From NCBI RefSeq assembly GCF_042453785.1, contig NC_091669.1:18335001-18399000 (forward strand): a stretch of DNA of 64,000 bases, written 5' to 3'. Below are positions 57,113 to 64,000 of this stretch, in pieces. The DNA is from Malus domestica. Taxonomy: Eukaryota; Streptophyta; Magnoliopsida; Rosales; Rosaceae. The translations under genes and the position numbers were made by a program. Each line of letters opens with the position of its first letter. The first letter of the stretch is position 1. The notes below the pieces were generated by a model, which worked only from the letters and a program-made list of their open reading frames with translations, had not been told where the DNA came from and made no database searches.

Positions 57113-58918
57113 ATGCCGAAAAACGAAGAGAAAGGGAGGTTAGTGAGGAAGGCGCTGAGGGAGATATCGAACAACCATGGAGGCGGCGGCGGCGGAGGAG
57201 GAGGAGGGAGGTTCTCTAAATCATTCGCCACCGCGAAGAAGAAAGAAAAGGAAACACGCAAGCTCAGGGTCCAAGAACATGATAAAGCAGAAAAGGACCA
57301 CCAAAACGACGACGCTCTCGATCGCCTCCTGCTCGTTCAGTCCGATCTCTCTGCCCTAACGCACCAGGTAACACAATTTCTCTCTCGATCTCAACAATCA
57401 GAAGTGGAAATTACAGCAAAATTGTTAAAGTTTTCGTCTTTATTTGGAAAATTGCATTTTCTTTAGGGTTTTGTAAATCTGTCAGAATGTGTGATTTGTG
57501 TTGAAATTGACTGCAGATTGATGAATTGGTTGTGCAAGCATTTAAATGCCAAGGAAAAGCAACCAAAGAAGTCGAATCCTTCCCGAATTTCTTGTCTGAG
57601 ATGCTTTCGTCTTTGAAGGTCTGCGAAATTCTTACCCATTATATGATTCATCTTTGAATTTCGTTTTTATCTGCATTTTACGCAAATTTATGCAACTGTT
57701 TGCAGCCATGGATGCCCAGGTTTCAGAAGGCACTCTCCTATCCGGTGGAGTCTGCTGCAGACGAAGGAGAGAGTGTAGGGATTGCGAGTCCACAAGACTC
57801 CTTAATCTCTCCTTCTCCCCTTGTGTCTTGGCGTGCAGACTGCACTATCGAAAGAGGGAGACATCTGTTTAAGCTTACCCCTCTTCCCATATCAAAGTCT
57901 CTGTCATCCAGACCCCCAGTCCCTTCTAGATCACCAGTCTTTGAGAGAATGACTTCATGTACTGTTGATAGGATACAAAAGTTTCATGCTACTTTTGGAG
58001 ATGCAAATGATTCGCTTGAGCTTGTGGCAGCAAAGCCAACTCCAATTAAGCCTTCTGATTCAGTTACTACTGAAGCAGGAAGCAATCTCAAGTCTGGGTT
58101 TGTTTCTCCTCCGCCAATGTTTCCAAAGCAAGGGGGATCCATGGTTGTGAATATGATGACTCCATGCCTAAAAATGTCTCCTCCTAAATCATGTGTTCTG
58201 CTCGAACCCTTTTCGGAGTCCTCTCCAAAGGTTCATCATGGGGTTCATAAATCCACCCCGTTTCCTGTTGGATTCACGTATTGCAGCGATTCCTCTGGCA
58301 GTGAAGCTTCTGGGGATCTGGCTTTCAGGTATCCAGAGCTGTTGGCACTACAACAGCCGTTCAAATCAGAAATTAGAAAGAACCATGTTGAATCATCACC
58401 AGAATGGTGCATATCGCCTCCAAAAACTTGTGTTTTACTTGATCCGCATGATGAAAAGTCTCCGAACAATGCTGATACTGATTCCCAATTGCTCATTACC
58501 GGGCATCTTCTAGATAACCATATCAATTTTTCTATATCAAAAGAAGATGATGGTCAAGGAGGCATTCACCCAATCAAGACATCTTCTCTTCATAGTATTT
58601 TCGCCACTCATCATTTACTCCTTTACTAGTTTTACTTGTGAGCACACAGATTGACTGGACATGTTTTGATTCTAATCGTTCGTATTTTTTATTTTGTCAG
58701 AGCCTGCAGGTGGCAGCTTTGCAATGATAGAAAGCACTCCCATCTGGAAAGAAGCTGAAAGCGTTGTTCGAGTGGGCAAATATCCTGGTGAGAATACTCT
58801 AAAGCGGGAGTTATGGACAAAGTTTGAAGCAGCTTCTATAAATGGGGTTCGATTTAACGACACCGCAACTCATAAGGGATTTCTTGACCGATTGGATGAG
58901 GTTGTCGACGGAGATTAG
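57113..58918 (+). CDS. Uncharacterised plant protein, Ser/Pro-rich, 487 aa, 4 exons
   Basis: Exons 57113-57367, 57517-57618, 57706-58594 and 58701-58918 join in frame with GT-AG introns and end in TAG. The start is the ATG at 57113 (MPKNEEKGRL). Residues 1-60 are basic with a run of about ten glycines. About 70-118 form a short helical region (DELVVQAFKCQGKATKEVES). The middle is Ser/Pro-rich with SWRADCTIERGRHLFKLTPL and a motif that occurs twice, SPPK(S/T)CVLL(E/D)P, followed in each case by SP, suggesting proline-directed phosphorylation sites. The C-terminus (WTKFEAASINGVRFNDTATH then KGFLDRLDEV) is compact and looks conserved. I recall similar unnamed proteins in other plants but no function. 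No membrane segment or enzyme motif. The basic start suggests a nuclear location, an inference. Confidence 0.8.
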
Positions 58919-59187
58919 CAGTTGGCTTTTGATGACACAGTTTCATGATCTTTCGAAAATTATGATTTGCTTGTACAAGGTGGTTGGTATGTATCTTTTA
59001 GAAGCACGAGGGCTTGTTTCATGTAATTTTGCAGACTTCGTGGTTTTAAAATTAGAAATTCATCTTCGTTGTAAGCCTTTTTGGTTGCTACTTGAGTTTG
59101 CCCTTTCTCTCTCTGTGTTGTTGATGAACCAGCAATCAGAAAATAAGTTCGAAGCGTATTTATTCGAGAGATATATTTAACATGTAG

Positions 59188-59760
59188 TTTGGCACACCCC
59201 GACCCGATAACCAACTAAGGGTCGTTATGTGTTGGCCGACACCAAATTAACCTCCCCACTTGGGGCCACAATCAAGGGATAAAATCCCATTATTATCACA
59301 TCAATCTAGAGCTGGTAGTAGTTCACATAACAGTTAACACAAAAGCAGTGTACTGGCAAGCATAATCAAATGTACGATCGTGCAAATTATTATTACAAAC
59401 TAGATAAACGTGCGGTAAGGTGTTCGCCCAAAGTCTGTAGGTGAATGGCTTCACTGCCACGCCCACTCGTCTGCCCCGAATGTCTCCTTGTTCTCACTGT
59501 GTCTACCTGATCATTAACTAGCTTCTACTAGCACGTCCAACCTCTACCAAAATTATTGGTACCTGCAGTGCTCCGACGGCCGTAGATAGCTATACGATGT
59601 GTACGATGATCATGTAGTGAAAATAAATCACCATGGTCATAAATAGCTACCATAACAATTCCAATAATTCTAGTTACATCTCAACTAAGACTAGTAAATT
59701 CAATCATGCATCATAAACAGTTTATTGGAAAACATTTGTTTTTGAAGACACTTGAATAAA
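59188..59760. mobile_element. Gypsy-type LTR fragment
   Basis: TGGCACACCCCGACCCG at about 59189 resembles the end of a plant gypsy LTR and the arms of the 70-bp hairpin at 40542. It is followed by non-coding LTR-like sequence. No second end or target duplication was found, so the right limit is a guess. Confidence 0.45.
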
Positions 59761-60403
59761 AAATATTCTCTCAAGTTGTATACTGATTATCGACCAATAA
59801 AGTTTTATTTATTTAAAATAATATGAAAATAATAATAGTTCATGTTAGGAGCACATTTCACACTCTCTCAATTTAGGAGCTCCTACGAAAATTCCTATCT
59901 TAAAAGATGAATAAGGAGTGTGATTGGAGATGGTTTTTCAATTCTGCTCTAAAATTTAGCTAAAAACCCATTTAAAGAGCCCATTGGAGATGTGCCCTTA
60001 TTTTTCACTAATTTGTTGTGGTTTTTTTTTTTAATTTTTTGATTTTAACAAAAGATGAACTAGTGATAATATAATTCAAAATTGTTTATGGCGAGAATCG
60101 ATTTTTTTTTTTTAACAAAAGATTGATTAGTAATAATATAGTTCAAAATCGTTTTTAACGAGAATCGAATATAAAACCTCTAAAATATAAGTAAAGAGGA
60201 ATCTGTTAGACCGGATTACATGACACTAATTCGTTGAGTTTTATTCACAAAGAACCATTTATTTACTAAAAAAAATAAAACAATGATTATTTAATTATAA
60301 CAATAATAGTTTGTGCTTGGGTCAGTCCAGTGTCCCCTACGCAGAAAACCCTCCCCTTTCTTCAACACTTCCTAAAACCCTGAAACCTCAATATTCGCCA
60401 ACA
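59761..60403. other. Intergenic and upstream region of the MMS19 gene
   Basis: CCCATTGGAGATGTGCCCTTA at about 59981-60001 resembles the end of a common small element. A roughly 70-bp direct repeat lies at about 60044-60170 (TAACAAAAGAT, GATAATATA and GAGAATCGA occur in both copies). The MMS19 promoter should lie in the last few hundred bases; no TATA box is certain. Confidence 0.45.
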
Positions 60404-63400
60404 ATGGCCGGACCTACCGAACTGATTCGGCACATTGAATCGTACGTCGACACGTCTTGCTCTCCTTCCCAGCAGGTTCACGCTCCACTCAATTTCTCCT
60501 CAAATTTTTAACAAAAGTTCGCTGCTAGTTTGAGTTCCTCACTCTTCGTAAAAATTAAGGAATCAAACGTTAAACAATCGAAATTATAATCAAATTATGA
60601 AACTTTTTGTCTTTTTTTGTCAATTGGGTGCTGTGAATTTAATCAAATTTTGCCACTTGCTTTAGTTTGGATTAGTGCCGGATAGTTTTGAAGCTCAAAG
60701 TGTGTTTGCATTGCAGGCTGCGAGCTTGAATTCGATCATTACGCTCGTGAAGAATGACCTTTTAACTATCGAAGTGCTGGTACGGTTAAATTTTCGTGCT
60801 TTGTTGTGTTTCGGTTTGATTTAATTGGTTTGTTATCGCTAATTTGCGTGTTTTTTTTATAGGTGAAAGAGATGGGGATGTATTTGACCACTACGGATAA
60901 TGTCATCCGTGCTCGAGGTAACTGCTGTGTCATTTGAAACTTTTGAAATGAGATGATATGTTATTCTCCTGTGAGAATCGAAATCTGAGTATCAGGGTAA
61001 TAGCTTCGACATTTATAAATTTTGTTTCCTGTGCACAAGTGACTCTGCCGCTGGGATTCGGTTGGATGATAAGAATACAATTGTGGATAGTTTCTGATTT
61101 TGGATATAAGTGGTGATTTTTGGGTTGATTATTTTGGCTATGGTATATATGATCTCAGGATCCAGTAATGTTCCTCTAGATTGTTTTTTGTTCGTTAACT
61201 CTCATAATTATTGGTATTGATTCTTGTTTTCTGTTCTAAGTTTAGGAGGTGTAGGATAGAATTTGAATTCTTGATAACATATGCTATATGAAGGGCTATG
61301 AGGTTTAAAAAATTGTTATTTTTGGGCTAGGGGGTCTAGAATAGGATGTTTAAGCTGCTAAAGGGATGGTTTTCAAGATATTGCTGCTGAGATTTTCTGG
61401 CAGCAGATGCAGATTCCAGGTTTTAGGGAGTGGTTCTAAAAGTCTTTGGTAAGGATAAAGGATGTTCAAAATACTTGGGGTTCCTCGGTTTTAAAGAGAG
61501 AGAATTTTTATTTGAGATACAAATAGAAGGAAGAAACTTGGGTTGCTGAAACAGTAACCCAATTAACCTGTGATGGAGGTAGAAGAAAAAATTGAGATAC
61601 AAATTGGGAGCAGGAGAAACAATATTTAATTCTTATATTTAATCGTAAAAGTAAGTAAAAGATAATCCTATAAATAAGAGATAACATTTATCATAATTTA
61701 ATAAAAAGATAATAAAATAAGCTGATGTAGATAATCAACGAATGGACATAACTCAACAAAGTGGACTAAACCCAGTAATGACTTACAAAATTGGACTTAT
61801 ATCAAGTTTGCTCATTAATTAAAATAAAACTCATGATCCATGACTGCAGCCCATAATAAGCAATGCAGATTTTTAGCAAAATACCCCTTACTCTAGAAAG
61901 TTTAAGAAAACCCAAAACAAATCAATAATGGTGTAATCAACTGCCAGACGTCTATTAACACACTAAAATGTCTTCTCATTCTTGTGCTTCTAACGTTGTT
62001 TTGTAAACAATCTATGCCAATTCCACCATAAGTTCTCTTTTTATGTTGCCCATATACTTGAGTTATGTTACCTGTTCTTTCTCTGACAAGTTTGTAGTTG
62101 CTCAAATACTGTTGCTCGACAATCCTAGATTGCAAGATTTTTTTTTCCCTAGACTATTTTCTCTTCTTATTACTGAAAAAGATAAATTCCAAGACCAAAT
62201 CTGAAAGCTTCTTGGGACATGGTATCCATCTTCAGGTATCCTTCTTTTGGCAGAAGTTCTAACGGGTCTGGCATCAAAACCACTAGATACTGCAACTATT
62301 CATAGCTTGATAGGATTCTTCACAGACAGACTGGTGCGTTGACTCTTTTATTCTGGATACTTTGTTTCGTGACGTCGTATTTTTTGCTTTGTCCAAGGTA
62401 AATTAGTGATATCATTCTTACATCAGGCAGATTGGAGAGCTTTACGTGGTGCACTTGTCGGTTGCTTGGCATTACTGAGGAGGAAAGCTAGTGCTGGAAT
62501 GGTCTGTGCCAGTGATGCAAAAGTTGTTGCTCAAACTTATGTAGAGTCCCTACAGGTGCAAGCTTTAGGGCAGCATGACAGAAAGGTAGGATTTGTGGAT
62601 GCCATCCTTAATGCCTACTGCCTAGGAAATTGGATGAAGAAAAATTACCATGCCGTTAAATGTATAGTCAATGACTTTGAAAAAAAAACTGCTTGACTTC
62701 CATCTCCAAATTCTGTTGCAGCTTTGCTTTGAGCTATTGCAATGCCTTTTAGTGCGCCATCCCAATGAAGTTGCTTCACTGGTATTTTTTCTGTCTAGCT
62801 TTCTTCAACTTGTTTGTGTTCTGTTTTTCTGTTTTTGTCTCTTTTCAGTAATATATGATGATCAGTATGGGAACCAGAAAGATACCTGATACTTTCACCT
62901 GAAGCCGGGTTGATTATAAATTTATAATTTTTTGAGAAGAGATTATAAATTTATAATATATAAAGAATTAGGCGTTTCCTTTTAATGTAAGAAAGCCTAT
63001 CGTTTGGGATTCCATTGTTACTTTTTGGTCATTTTGTGCTCTCTCTGTATATGTGTGTGTGACACTGTGTGTGTGTATTTATATTTCCATTTTGTGTTTT
63101 GTCTATCAACATCTCACACACACATGCAAGTAGACAGAAATGCATGAGGCTTTCAACTGATTTTTTTTTGTCTTTTCTGAATAGTAATATGCATCATTTT
63201 GCACTGATTCTGGTTACATGTTGATCAGTTTGTTCTCTATTGTACAGGGTGAAACCTTTTTCTACGGGATCTGTCAAGCAATGGATGGAGAAAAAGATCC
63301 TCATTGCTTAATGTTAACATTTCCTATTGTTGAGGCTTTGGTGCAAATATATCCAGACCCATCTGGCTCACTTGAAAGTTTTTGTGAAGATCTCTTTACA

Positions 63401-63436
63401 TTATTGGGATGTTACTTTCCCATTCATTTTACTCAT
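60404..63436 (+). CDS. MMS19: MMS19/MET18 homologue, N-terminal part (gene continues beyond the window)
   Basis: MMS19 is a HEAT-repeat scaffold of the cytosolic iron-sulfur protein assembly targeting complex. It hands Fe-S clusters to DNA polymerases, helicases and, in plants, DNA demethylases (Arabidopsis MET18). Exons seen: 60404-60475, 60717-60779, 60863-60917, 62236-62333, 62427-62585, 62722-62781, 63248-63436. All introns are GT-AG, phases join, and 232 codons are visible of about 1,100 expected. The protein starts MAGPTELIRHIESYVDTSCS and contains TTDNVIRARGILLLAEVL, IHSLIGFFTDRLADWRALRG, ALVGCLALLRRKASAG, QALGQHDRKLCFELL and GEKDPHCLMLTFPIVEALVQ, all close to plant MMS19. Intron 3 is long (about 1.3 kb). 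After exon 7 a GTAAGC donor opens an intron that runs to the window end. Confidence 0.93.
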
Positions 63437-64000
63437 GTAAGCTTATGTTTACCTGTTGGTTGCAATCTTAACATTATGTATGAAAATTCTGAAGTCTTTT
63501 CTACCAGCAAGATGTTTCCGCAACTAGGATGTCTCCTTAAGTGCCGAGACAATTGGGTTGTCAGATGCTTATTCAGATTTCATGTTGTCCCTGAGAGTTA
63601 ATACTTTGTGGGTTGCCTTAATAAGTGACACATTTTACTATTTATTCGGGTTATATTGATATCTTTTTGCTTGAATTTTTTTTTTTTTTTTTTTTTTAAG
63701 TTTCAAGACATATTCAGTGTCAGTTTCTTGCAATGATACACCACCATCATCCATGCCATATTGACTCCTTTACATTTCTGTGCTCCAATCAACTTATCAA
63801 AACTAAAATGAAAATAATCCTTCTTATTTGTTGATTTTTAATGATCCACATTTAGATTTGTAGCTTGATCCAGTCTCATCAAATGGTATACCTTTAAAGA
63901 TAATCACCGATGAGGTTTTCTGTTTGGCTACTTTTTCCCCCTTTGACATAGTATTTTTATGACAAGTCTCTTTGTTTACTTACATAAGCCATATGTTACC
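63437..64000 (+). other. MMS19 intron 7 (incomplete)
   Basis: AT-rich sequence with a T-run at 63677-63699. No further MMS19 exon is recognised before the window ends. Confidence 0.6.

Noticed and set aside
1..64000. CRISPR arrays, operons, phage or bacterial defence systems
   Set aside because: Sequence is nuclear plant DNA with introns and retrotransposons; the tandem repeats lack spacer structure and belong to transposons or minisatellites.
1..64000. tRNA or rRNA genes
   Set aside because: No convincing cloverleaf or rRNA block was seen by eye; the one B-box-like site (11151) lacks a full tRNA context. A tRNAscan run would settle this.

Overview
Eukaryotic nuclear DNA from a dicot plant. 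Multi-exon genes with GT-AG introns sit in AT-rich, transposon-dense DNA. Several repeats, including an abundant apple-type miniature element near 26.84-27.0 kb and a gag-only LTR retrotransposon with a backward gene, match what I recall from apple and pear (Rosaceae, Maleae). The genus is an inference; no search was run.

Layout. 1-10.4 kb: a LINE 3' end split by a complete but decayed, non-autonomous LTR retrotransposon (277-10117). The retrotransposon has a broken gag, no pol, pieces of host genes (universal-stress-protein-like and 14-3-3-like) and an antisense coiled-coil ORF. 10.4-13.6 kb: no gene seen. 13.6-17.1 kb: a 3.5-kb solo LTR with a perfect 5-bp target duplication. 17.3-17.7 kb: a fold-back element. 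18.2-24.3 kb: a nearly full-length dead LINE on the minus strand. 24.3-32.1 kb: miniature transposons, a LINE RNase H remnant, a 31-bp minisatellite, a small hAT-like element and diverged internal duplications.

32.1-37.4 kb: an intact 11-exon LysM receptor-like kinase gene (660 aa), convergent with a 3-exon clavaminate synthase-like (TauD family) dioxygenase gene (39353-37853, minus). About 6.4 kb running from the last two kinase exons, through the dioxygenase gene, into a PIF/Harbinger transposon has been tandemly duplicated. The second copy (43.1-46.6 kb) later lost about 3 kb. The window therefore carries two complete dioxygenase genes and an orphaned kinase 3' end, enclosed in the split Harbinger element (about 40.5-48.1 kb).

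48.5-56.9 kb: a probable non-autonomous Helitron on the minus strand carrying genomic, intron-containing pieces of several unrelated genes (beta-galactosidase, VTI1-type SNARE, receptor-like cytoplasmic kinase, and unrecognised exons). 57.1-58.9 kb: an intact 4-exon gene for an uncharacterised 487-aa Ser/Pro-rich protein. 59.2-60.3 kb: an LTR fragment. 60.4 kb to the window end: the first seven exons of an MMS19/MET18 homologue.

Likely working genes are the LysM kinase, one or two dioxygenase genes, the 487-aa protein and MMS19. They do not form a pathway. The notable biology is gene-fragment capture by two different transposon classes and a local gene duplication that spans a transposon.
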